Of a stretch of DNA of 19,619 nucleotides, positions 1-6,169 are shown piece by piece. Position 1 is the first letter of the stretch. Every line of letters starts with the position of its first letter. Both the position numbers and the translations under genes were made by a program. The stretch is taken from NCBI GenBank assembly GCA_003476445.1, contig DMUF01000079.1, positions 23,350 through 42,968 on the forward strand. The letters run 5' to 3'. This stretch comes from Gammaproteobacteria bacterium (GTDB lineage: Bacteria; Pseudomonadota; Gammaproteobacteria; Pseudomonadales; Azotimanducaceae). Below the pieces are notes generated by a model that was not told where the DNA came from, searched no databases, and was given only the letters and a program-made list of their open reading frames with translations.

Positions 1-207
1 CACAACGAAATGGTGATGGGGGAGCTGAAGCGCATCGAGACGGATCTCTCGGCTGCGGCTTCGGGCCAGGCACCCGCCAGCAAACCCGTCGATCAGTCCG
101 CAAACTCAGCCGCCGACAAGCGCGCCGACCAGAGCGAGGACAAGCCGGCCAACGGGAGTTTGAGCGCCGCTGCGCCCGCAGTTGAAGCGGGGGTGCGGGA
201 TGCCTGA
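1..207 (+). CDS. tatB: Sec-independent translocase TatB, C-terminal end (partial)
   Basis: This frame is open from the first base of the window and ends in TGA at 205-207, so only the last 68 residues are present. They are charged and then Ala/Ser/Pro-rich with no hydrophobic stretch, as in the poorly conserved cytoplasmic tail of TatB. The first residues (HNEMVMGELKRIE) look like the end of the amphipathic helix region. The main support is context: the stop overlaps the tatC start by 8 bases, the normal tatBC arrangement. TatB forms the substrate receptor with TatC in the inner membrane. The N-terminal membrane helix lies outside the window, so the identity is inferred and not read from a diagnostic motif. 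Confidence 0.7.
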   Translation, partial: HNEMVMGELKRIETDLSAAASGQAPASKPVDQSANSAADKRADQSEDKPANGSLSAAAPAVEAGVRDA

Positions 208-1030
208 AGCACCGACGAAGGAATCGAAACCCGAAGGCGCGGCGACTCCGGGCCCGGCTCAGGCCGAGCAGTCGCCGAACGCGGATATGCCGTTTCTTGA
301 TCATCTCGTGGAATTGCGCAGCCGCATCCTGCGTGCGCTGCTCGCAGTGCTGATTCTGTTCTTCCCGACCTACTATTTCGCGAACGAGATCTATTCCTTT
401 GTCGCAGCCCCGCTGCTCGCGCACCTGCCGGCAAACTCGACAATGATCGCGACCGAGGTGACGACGCCGTTTCTGACTCCGTTCAAGCTCGCCGCGTTTG
501 CCGCCCTGTTTTCTGCGATTCCGTTCATTCTGCATCAGGCGTGGGCGTTCGTGTCACCGGCCCTCTACCGCCATGAAAAACGCTTTGCCATACCCTTGCT
601 GTTATCGAGCGTTGCGCTCTTTTACATTGGCATGGCGTTCGCGTATTTCCTGGTTTTTCCGGTGGTCTTCAAGTTTTTCGCAGGCATTACCCCGGAGGGC
701 GTGGCGATGATGACGGACATCAATCGCTACCTCGATTTCGTGCTGAACATGTTTTTCGCTTTCGGCTTTGCCTTCGAGATTCCGATTGCCGTACTGCTCA
801 TGGTGTGGGCCGGAATTACCACGCCGGACCGGCTCTCGGCTTCGCGCCCGTATGTGATCGTCGGCTGCTTTTTTGTTGGCATGATCCTGACGCCGCCGGA
901 CGTGCTCTCGCAGTGTCTGCTTGCCATCCCGATGTGGCTGCTGTTTGAAGCCGGCGTTGCGATCGCGCGGGTGCTGGAGCGGCGCGACGAAGCAAATGCG
1001 GCGGGTGGTGAGAACGAAGTCAGTTCCTGA
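200..1030 (+). CDS. tatC: Twin-arginine translocase subunit TatC
   Basis: The protein has 276 residues and is a polytopic inner-membrane protein. TatC binds twin-arginine signal peptides and, with TatB, recruits TatA to export folded proteins. The family signature lies around residues 30-50 (MPFLDHLVELRSRIL, the cytoplasmic N-terminus before helix 1), followed by about six hydrophobic segments near 41-60, 95-117, 130-155, 185-210, 218-235 and 238-255. The motif ending in MILTPPDVLSQ between the last helices is typical. ATG at 200 was chosen because it overlaps the tatB stop and follows a G-rich stretch; a TTG at 182 would add six residues. The roughly 30-residue Pro/Glu-rich N-terminal extension is longer than in E. 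coli TatC. Confidence 0.96.
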   Translation: MPEAPTKESKPEGAATPGPAQAEQSPNADMPFLDHLVELRSRILRALLAVLILFFPTYYFANEIYSFVAAPLLAHLPANSTMIATEVTTPFLTPFKLAAFAALFSAIPFILHQAWAFVSPALYRHEKRFAIPLLLSSVALFYIGMAFAYFLVFPVVFKFFAGITPEGVAMMTDINRYLDFVLNMFFAFGFAFEIPIAVLLMVWAGITTPDRLSASRPYVIVGCFFVGMILTPPDVLSQCLLAIPMWLLFEAGVAIARVLERRDEANAAGGENEVSS

Positions 1031-1108
1031 GCGCCTGGCGAGTCGCTGATCCCGGACGTACCAGGCAGAGAGCGCCTCAGCGCGGGTGACGCCTGGGTCA
1101 GATGAGCG

Positions 1109-1546
1109 TCATTTGCTCAACAGAAACGTGGCCGGCCCGTCATTGACCAGGCCCACCTGCATATCTGCGCCGAATTGTCCTTCCGCGATGCGTGACCAGC
1201 GCTCCCGCAGCAGGGCAATCAATCGTTCGTAGCCTTGTCTTGCCTCGGCGGGTGCTGCCGCGCCGCTGAACCCAGGTCGTCGACCTCGGGACGTATCCGC
1301 TGCGAGCGTGAACTGCGAAACCACCAGAACCTCGCCGTCCACATCCTGCACGGACAGATTCATGGGCAGTCGATCATCCGGGAAGATGCGCAGCTCCAGG
1401 ATACGATCAGCCATGGCGCGAAGCTTGGTCTCATCGTCGCCCGGCTCGATCGCGACAAATACGAGCAGACCAGCGCCAATGCGCGCGATTGTTGTCTCGG
1501 CAACGGTGACGTCCGCGCGCAGGACTCGTTGCAGCAATATCTTCAT
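1109..1546 (-). CDS. dtd: D-aminoacyl-tRNA deacylase
   Basis: The 145-residue product matches the usual DTD length. DTD hydrolyses D-amino acids (such as D-Tyr) and glycine wrongly attached to tRNAs, in the cytosol. Both active-site signatures are visible: the SQFTLAA segment near residues 77-83 and the Gly-cisPro loop NDGPAT near the C-terminus. The N-terminus MKILLQRVLRADVTV is typical. The gene starts 17 bases after the typA stop on the same strand, so typA-dtd is probably one transcript; the same two genes lie near each other in E. coli. The Shine-Dalgarno match before the ATG is poor, which may mean translational dependence on typA. It converges with tatC. Confidence 0.95.
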   Translation of the reverse strand: MKILLQRVLRADVTVAETTIARIGAGLLVFVAIEPGDDETKLRAMADRILELRIFPDDRLPMNLSVQDVDGEVLVVSQFTLAADTSRGRRPGFSGAAAPAEARQGYERLIALLRERWSRIAEGQFGADMQVGLVNDGPATFLLSK

Positions 1547-1563
1547 CAGCGCGAAGCAGGCAT

Positions 1564-3399
1564 TCAGCCCTGGTCGCGGGTGCCGCCACGCTTGCGCTGA
1601 TGCTCCTTCAGGAACTCCTTGCGCACCCGAATGGTCTTTGGCGTAACCTCGACCAGCTCGTCGTCGTCGATGAATTCAAGCGCCTGCTCGAGCGTCAGCC
1701 GTACGGGTGTGGTGAGCAGAATGTTCTCGTCGCTGCCGGAGGCTCTCATGTTGGTGAGCTTCTTTTCCTTCAGCGGATTCACAACGAGATCGTTGTCGCG
1801 GCTGTGAATGCCGACCACCATGCCTTCGTAAATCTCGTCGCCAGGGCCGACCATCAGGCGGCCGCGATCCTGCAGGTTGAAGAGGGCGTACGCGACCGCT
1901 TTGCCTTCTGCCATGGAGACGAGCACCCCGCTGGAGCGCTGACCGATCTCGGCATCGAGCCTTGGACCATAGCCTGCGGAGCCGAAGGTCATGATGCCGG
2001 TGCCGGAGGTCATTGAGAGGAATTGCGGTCGATAGCCCATGAGGCCTCGAGTCGGGATGCGGTAACGCAGCACCGAACGCCCCTGTCCGTCGACACGCAT
2101 GTCTTCCAAGTCGCCTCGACGTTCTCCGAGGCTTTCCATGACCTTGCCCTGGTACGCCTCTTCGATGTCCACGGTCAGCCGCTCGTACGGCTCATGAACG
2201 ACGCCGTCCACCACGCGGGTGATGACGCGTGGACGGGACACGGCGAGCTCATAACCCTCACGGCGCATGGTCTCGATCAGGACCGAGAGATGCAGCTCAC
2301 CGCGTCCGGAAACTTCGAACCGGTCCGGGTCGTCGGTTTCGCGGACGGACAGTGCAACGTTGTGAGAAGCCTCCCGTAGCAGCCGGTCCCGGATCTGGCG
2401 GCTGGTCAGGAAGTCTCCTTCGCGTCCGGCGAAGGGCGAGGTATTAACGCAGAACAGCATGGTGAGAGTGGGTTCGTCCACCGTGAGCGCGGGCAGCGCC
2501 TCGACGCGGTCCGGTGCGCAGACGGTATCGGAGATGCTGATGCCTTCGATCCCAGTGATGCAGACGATGTCGCCCGCTTCGGCATTGTCGCGCTCGTAGC
2601 GATCTAGCCCACGATAGCCGAGGATGGAAAGCAGTCGCGCGCGCCGCGTGCTTCCATCGCGGCTGACGACGATCACCGGCGTGTTGCGATCGACGCGTCC
2701 ACGCGCAATGCGACCGATCCCCATGACGCCCACGTAGCTTGAGTAGGCGAGGGAAGTGATCTGCATCTGCAGCGGACCATCGCGATCAACGCGGGGTTCG
2801 GGCACGTGACGCACGATGGCGTCGAGCAGCGGCGTCATATCTTCGACCAGCGCGTCGGGCTCCAGCCCGGCCTGCCCGAGGAGCGCAGACGTGTACACGA
2901 TCGGGAAATCGAGCTGCTCGTCAGTCGCGCCCAAGCCGTCAAACAGGTCGAATACCTGATCGATGACCCGGTACGGCTCGGCGCCCGGACGATCCACCTT
3001 GTTCACCACGACGATCGGATTAAGACCGGCGGCGAATGCCTTCTGGGTAACGAAACGGGTCTGCGGCATCGGACCGTCGACAGCATCTACGAGCAGCAGG
3101 ACGGAGTCGACCATCGACAGGATCCGTTCCACTTCCCCTCCGAAATCAGCGTGCCCCGGCGTGTCGACGATGTTGATGCGGTAGCCCGCATACTCGATCG
3201 CCGTATTCTTCGCGAGAATGGTGATGCCGCGCTCCCGCTCCAGCTCATTGCTGTCCATTACCCGTTCCGGGCTTTCGCGGTCGAGCACGCCGCTCTGCTG
3301 CAGCAGGCGATCGACGAGGGTGGTCTTCCCGTGGTCAACGTGGGCGATGATTGCCACGTTGCGCAGGTTCAGTGAAGCGGAAGAGGGATGATCGGCCAT
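1564..3399 (-). CDS. typA: Ribosome-associated translational GTPase TypA/BipA
   Basis: The 611-residue product is close to E. coli BipA (about 607). The GTPase motifs are in order: P-loop AHVDHGKT at 19-26, a switch I region with ERERGIT near 54-60, DTPGH at 79-83 and NKVDR at 133-137. EF-G-like domains III and V follow, then the BipA-specific C-terminal domain (GLMGYRPQFLSMTSGTG region, and SDENILLTTPVRLTLEQALE near the end). TypA binds 70S ribosomes and assists 50S assembly and translation under stress or cold. The gene is divergent from glnA across a 442-bp region, the same arrangement as bipA/glnA in E. coli. It is upstream of dtd, probably co-transcribed. Confidence 0.97.
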   Translation of the reverse strand: MADHPSSASLNLRNVAIIAHVDHGKTTLVDRLLQQSGVLDRESPERVMDSNELERERGITILAKNTAIEYAGYRINIVDTPGHADFGGEVERILSMVDSVLLLVDAVDGPMPQTRFVTQKAFAAGLNPIVVVNKVDRPGAEPYRVIDQVFDLFDGLGATDEQLDFPIVYTSALLGQAGLEPDALVEDMTPLLDAIVRHVPEPRVDRDGPLQMQITSLAYSSYVGVMGIGRIARGRVDRNTPVIVVSRDGSTRRARLLSILGYRGLDRYERDNAEAGDIVCITGIEGISISDTVCAPDRVEALPALTVDEPTLTMLFCVNTSPFAGREGDFLTSRQIRDRLLREASHNVALSVRETDDPDRFEVSGRGELHLSVLIETMRREGYELAVSRPRVITRVVDGVVHEPYERLTVDIEEAYQGKVMESLGERRGDLEDMRVDGQGRSVLRYRIPTRGLMGYRPQFLSMTSGTGIMTFGSAGYGPRLDAEIGQRSSGVLVSMAEGKAVAYALFNLQDRGRLMVGPGDEIYEGMVVGIHSRDNDLVVNPLKEKKLTNMRASGSDENILLTTPVRLTLEQALEFIDDDELVEVTPKTIRVRKEFLKEHQRKRGGTRDQG

Positions 3400-3428
3400 C
3401 AGGTTATGGTCCGGGGCAAGGGGCGCGG

Positions 3429-3457
3429 ATTATGCCGAAGGCACGTGACGCTGTCTT
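3429..3457 (-). promoter_or_regulatory. Candidate sigma-70 promoter for typA-dtd
   Basis: On the minus strand AAGACA (plus positions 3452-3457) and CATAAT (3429-3434) are separated by 17 bases. The -35 matches consensus in 4 of 6 positions and the -10 in 5 of 6. Transcription would start near 3422, giving a leader of about 22 bases before the typA ATG. The spacing and place fit, but such matches arise by chance, so this is a candidate only. Confidence 0.4.
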
Positions 3458-3555
3458 GGATTAGAGCGGGTCTCTTTCGCGGATGTGTTCATCTCAAGAA
3501 GCCGGGAAGCGGATCGAAAGGAGCACGGAAGCTGAGCACGCCGGCCCGCAAGAGC

Positions 3556-3570
3556 GCACCATAATAGTGC
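3556..3570 (+). promoter_or_regulatory. NtrC-binding site 1 upstream of glnA
   Basis: GCACCATAATAGTGC is an imperfect dyad GCAC-N7-GTGC. Read on the other strand it is GCACTATTATGGTGC, very close to the NtrC enhancer site of E. coli glnA as I recall it. It is centred about 116 bases upstream of the start predicted from the sigma-54 promoter at 3653-3668, a normal enhancer distance. Confidence 0.75.
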
Positions 3571-3585
3571 TTATGTCGGTGCGGC

Positions 3586-3600
3586 GCCCGGTAACGGTGC
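3586..3600 (+). promoter_or_regulatory. Weaker NtrC-binding site 2 upstream of glnA
   Basis: GCCCGGTAACGGTGC fits GCAC-N7-GTGC with one mismatch in the half-sites. Its centre is 30 bases from that of the site at 3556-3570, about three helical turns, so two NtrC dimers could sit on one DNA face. E. coli glnA also carries a pair of sites about three turns apart. The lower match makes this less certain than the first site. Confidence 0.5.
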
Positions 3601-3652
3601 GTAAGTGAGTGTTGGGTTACGCCAGACGCCTCTTTTTTCGTGGTTTCTGGCG

Positions 3653-3668
3653 TGGCACGCATCTTGCC
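3653..3668 (+). promoter_or_regulatory. Sigma-54 (RpoN) promoter of glnA
   Basis: TGGCACG-CATC-TTGCC matches the sigma-54 consensus TGGCACG-N4-TTGCW at every position except the last. The invariant GG (3654-3655) and GC (3666-3667) are exactly 10 bases apart. Transcription would start near 3678, leaving a leader of about 163 bases. Together with the two upstream NtrC-like sites and ntrBC downstream, this supports NtrC-dependent glnA expression. Confidence 0.88.
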
Positions 3669-3841
3669 CTGTCTTGGGGAGCCAGCAATGGTGAATAATG
3701 CGCGCCGGTTCGGTCGCGCCCAGGTAGAACGATCGCTGCTGCCTGTGCGAGGGTGCATCGCCCCGCCTACCCGGGACGCTGTCGATCGAACCGCCGGTCA
3801 CATCGAAAAGTTTTCGTTCAATCGCAGGAGCAAGGAAAACC

Positions 3842-5254
3842 ATGTCGACGAAGACGCTCGCCATGATCAAGGAGAATGAGGTCAAGTGGGTCGATCTCCG
3901 CTTTACGGACCCCAAGGGCAAGGAGCAGCACACGACCATTCCGGCAGACCGCATCGACGCGGACGCGTTCCAGGATGGGTTCATGTTCGACGGCTCATCC
4001 ATTGCGGGTTGGAAGAGCATCAACGAGTCCGACATGATTCTGATGCCCGATGACGACACCTGCGTCATGGATCCGTTCCGTGACGAGAAGACGCTCATCC
4101 TGCGCTGCGACATTATTGAGCCGGCGACGATGCAGCCCTACGACCGCGATCCGCGCTCCATTGCCAAGAAGGCAGAGGCGTATTTGTCGGCAAGCGGCAT
4201 TGCCGACACCGCGTTCTTTGGCCCCGAGAACGAATTCTTCGTGTTTGACGATGTGCGCTGGAAGGTCGACATGAGCGGCGCTTCCTACTCCATCAATTCG
4301 GAAGAAGCGGCCTGGTCGTCTCACGCGGAGTTCGAAGGCGGCAACATCGGTCACCGTCCCGGCGTGAAGGGCGGTTATTTCCCGGTACCGCCGGTCGATT
4401 CCGGTGCCGACATGCGCTCTGCCATGTGTAACGCCCTTACGTCCATGGGCATTCCCGTCGAGGTGCATCACCACGAAGTGGCAACCGCTGGTCAGAATGA
4501 GATCGGCGTGCGCTTCAACACGCTGGTGAAAAAAGCCGATGAAGTGCAGATCTACAAGTACTGCGTGCTCAACGTTGCGCACGCGTATGGCAAGACCGCC
4601 ACCTTCATGCCGAAGCCGATCGTTGGCGATAACGGCAGCGGTATGCACGTGCACCAGTCGATCGCTAAGAGCGGCGTCAACCTGTTCTACGGTGACGTGT
4701 ATGCCGGCCTGTCAGAGACGGCGCTCTTCTACATCGGCGGCATCATCAAGCACGCTCGCGCGCTGAATGCCTTCACGAATGCCAGCACGAACTCGTACAA
4801 GCGGCTGGTGCCTGGGTTCGAAGCGCCGGTACTGCTTGCTTACTCAGCTCGCAACCGCTCGGCATCGATCCGCATTCCCTACATTCAGGGCGGTAACCCG
4901 CGCGGCTATCGTATCGAAGTGCGATTCCCGGACAGCACTGGTAACCCGTATCTGGCGTTCGCTGCCATGCTTATGGCGGGTCTCGACGGCATCCGTAACA
5001 AGATTCACCCCGGTGATTCCTTCGACAAGGACCTCTACGACCTTCCGCCGGAAGAGCTGGCAGGCGTGCCCACCGTGGCGCACTCCCTGTCCGATGCGCT
5101 TGCTGCGCTTGATCAGGACCGCGAGTTCCTCAAGGCGGGTGGCGTATTCTCGGACGGTTTCATCGATGCCTACATCGAACTGAAGCAGAAGGAAGTCGAG
5201 GCGATAAACATGACGACTCACCCGCTCGAATTCCAGATGTACTACAGCTGCTGA
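3842..5254 (+). CDS. glnA: Type I glutamine synthetase
   Basis: The 470-residue product joins ammonia and glutamate to glutamine using ATP; it would form the cytosolic dodecamer. Family signatures are seen in order: FDGSSIAGWKSINESDM near residues 48-64, the metal-site segment GPENEFFVFDD, NGSGMHVHQS (ATP and active-site region), and the RIEVRFPDSTGNPYLAF region. Tyr399 in DLYDLPPEE corresponds to the tyrosine adenylylated by GlnE, so this is the GSI-beta type with post-translational control. The ATG follows a Shine-Dalgarno AAGGA (3832-3836). Transcription is probably NtrC/sigma-54 dependent from the promoter at 3653-3668. A strong hairpin lies just after the stop. Confidence 0.98.
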   Translation: MSTKTLAMIKENEVKWVDLRFTDPKGKEQHTTIPADRIDADAFQDGFMFDGSSIAGWKSINESDMILMPDDDTCVMDPFRDEKTLILRCDIIEPATMQPYDRDPRSIAKKAEAYLSASGIADTAFFGPENEFFVFDDVRWKVDMSGASYSINSEEAAWSSHAEFEGGNIGHRPGVKGGYFPVPPVDSGADMRSAMCNALTSMGIPVEVHHHEVATAGQNEIGVRFNTLVKKADEVQIYKYCVLNVAHAYGKTATFMPKPIVGDNGSGMHVHQSIAKSGVNLFYGDVYAGLSETALFYIGGIIKHARALNAFTNASTNSYKRLVPGFEAPVLLAYSARNRSASIRIPYIQGGNPRGYRIEVRFPDSTGNPYLAFAAMLMAGLDGIRNKIHPGDSFDKDLYDLPPEELAGVPTVAHSLSDALAALDQDREFLKAGGVFSDGFIDAYIELKQKEVEAINMTTHPLEFQMYYSC

Positions 5255-5264
5255 TCCCGGCACA

Positions 5265-5297
5265 GCGCTACCGCGAGCATCAGGCTCGCGGTAGCGC
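5265..5297. terminator. Perfect 14-bp hairpin after glnA
   Basis: GCGCTACCGCGAGC (5265-5278), the five-base loop ATCAG, and its exact complement (5284-5297) form a perfect 14-bp stem 10 bases after the glnA stop. No T-run follows, so it may be a leaky terminator, or may protect the glnA mRNA 3' end while lowering expression of the next gene. The structure is certain; its role is inferred. Confidence 0.75.
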
Positions 5298-5313
5298 GTA
5301 CCCCGCCTTACTT

Positions 5314-5943
5314 ATGCGACCTCTGGCGGTTCTCCCGCGGCTCGTTCCCCGCTCGGTTTCCATGTTCCTTGTTGTGTTTTCCTGTTTCGCCTCGTGCAAC
5401 GCGGTTGCGGACATCTATCGCAGCGTGGCCCCTGATGGCACCGTGACGTTTTCAGACGAGCCACCCTCCGGGCACGCTGCGGTGGAGCGCGTCGAGCTAC
5501 CTCCGCCGCCAGCGTCCCCCACTCGTTCTTCTGACCTCGACCAGTCGAGCTACGCGGAGGACTTGGAGTTTCCGACTGATCCCGAAGCGTCGGAGCAGGC
5601 GCCGATCGACCTCGCGATCAGCATCCTGTCGCCTGCGAATGATCAGGCACTGCGCAGTGATGACGGATCGATGGCGGTAGAGGTCGCTGTCGCACCGGCG
5701 TTGCGTCCGGGAGACGTGGTGGAGATTCTTCTGAATGGTCGCGCAGTGACCCGTTCCGAGACGCAGGTTGCTCTGCTCGCTGCAGTCGATCGCGGTACCC
5801 ACGAACTTGTGGCCCGTATCGTCGACCCGGACGGTTTGGAGGTTGCCATCAGCTCTCCCGTTACCGTGCACCTGCTGCGACATTCGAGCGCCCATCCGCC
5901 GCCGGCGAACCCGGCCAATAACTTCCCGCCGCGCGAGCGCTGA
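5314..5943 (+). CDS. Secreted DUF4124-type protein with C-terminal Ig-like region
   Basis: The 209-residue protein has an N-terminal signal sequence: a hydrophobic stretch near 17-31, with a likely cut after AVA at 30-32. A DUF4124-like segment follows (IYRSVAPDGTVTFSDEPP, about 34-51), then a Pro/Ser/Asp-rich linker, then a beta-rich, probably Ig-like region near 98-186 ending in DRGTHELVARIVDPDG and the SSPVTVHL strand. Function is unknown; it is probably periplasmic. A FASC tetrad resembles a weak lipobox, but Phe at -3 makes a lipoprotein less likely. ATG 5314 or Met17 (ATG 5362) could be the start; neither has a clear Shine-Dalgarno. I recall similar proteins between glnA and ntrB in other gammaproteobacteria. 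Confidence 0.8.
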   Translation: MRPLAVLPRLVPRSVSMFLVVFSCFASCNAVADIYRSVAPDGTVTFSDEPPSGHAAVERVELPPPPASPTRSSDLDQSSYAEDLEFPTDPEASEQAPIDLAISILSPANDQALRSDDGSMAVEVAVAPALRPGDVVEILLNGRAVTRSETQVALLAAVDRGTHELVARIVDPDGLEVAISSPVTVHLLRHSSAHPPPANPANNFPPRER

Positions 5944-5964
5944 TCACACAGATTCTCGGCAAGT

Positions 5965-5979
5965 GCGCTATTTTGGTGC
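5965..5979 (+). promoter_or_regulatory. NtrC-like site upstream of ntrBC
   Basis: GCGCTATTTTGGTGC fits GCAC-N7-GTGC with one half-site mismatch and closely resembles the E. coli glnA site GCACTATATTGGTGC. It lies about 150 bases upstream of the start expected from the sigma-54-like element at 6096-6111, a workable enhancer distance. It suggests that NtrC controls its own operon. Confidence 0.55.
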
Positions 5980-5991
5980 GTCGTCGCACCA
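5974..5991. repeat. Perfect 7-bp inverted repeat TGGTGCG-TCGT-CGCACCA
   Basis: A 7-bp perfect stem with a 4-base loop starts 31 bases after the stop of the DUF4124-type gene. It shares its left arm with the NtrC-like site at 5965-5979. It could be a short terminator hairpin without a T-run, or part of a compound NtrC-binding region. The dyad is certain; its role is open. Confidence 0.5.
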
Positions 5992-6095
5992 CGACTCGCA
6001 GTCCCGTTCTCTGCTTGTTCCTAGAAGCGCACGTGATGTCATGGAAACAGGCGATTCTGGGCGTAGTGAGCACTAACACTTTTCTTGGTGCGTTT

Positions 6096-6111
6096 TGGAC
6101 CGCATTTTGCT
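6096..6111 (+). promoter_or_regulatory. Candidate sigma-54 promoter of ntrBC
   Basis: TGGACCG-CATT-TTGCT matches TGGCACG-N4-TTGCW with two mismatches (positions 4 and 5). The essential GG (6097-6098) and GC (6109-6110) are exactly 10 bases apart. Transcription would begin near 6122. It overlaps the alternative ntrB start TTG at 6095, so the two interpretations exclude each other. Confidence 0.55.
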
Positions 6112-6169
6112 ACTCCCGGGCAGACCGCCGCCCCCAGGCTGGAATGAACAGACGGAGACCCTTCGTACG

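Noticed and set aside
1031..1108. GCCTGG/CCAGGC pair between tatC and dtd as a terminator
   Set aside because: The loop would exceed 20 bases, several competing pairings exist, and no T-run follows.
2806..3375. A 189-codon plus-strand frame opposite typA
   Set aside because: It is antisense to the conserved GTPase domain and shows no domain or proper start context.
3640..3879. A 79-codon plus-strand frame in the glnA leader
   Set aside because: It starts upstream of the predicted transcription start and runs into glnA in another frame, with no Shine-Dalgarno.
3571..4113. Minus-strand frames crossing the typA-glnA regulatory region
   Set aside because: They overlap the NtrC sites, the sigma-54 promoter and the glnA 5' end; no ribosome binding site or homology is evident.
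3995..4654. A 219-codon minus-strand frame opposite glnA
   Set aside because: It mirrors the glutamine synthetase coding sequence and has an implausible composition.
6095..6169. N-terminal extension of NtrB from TTG 6095
   Set aside because: It has no Shine-Dalgarno, adds a proline-rich stretch and overlaps a sigma-54-like promoter; kept only as an alternative.
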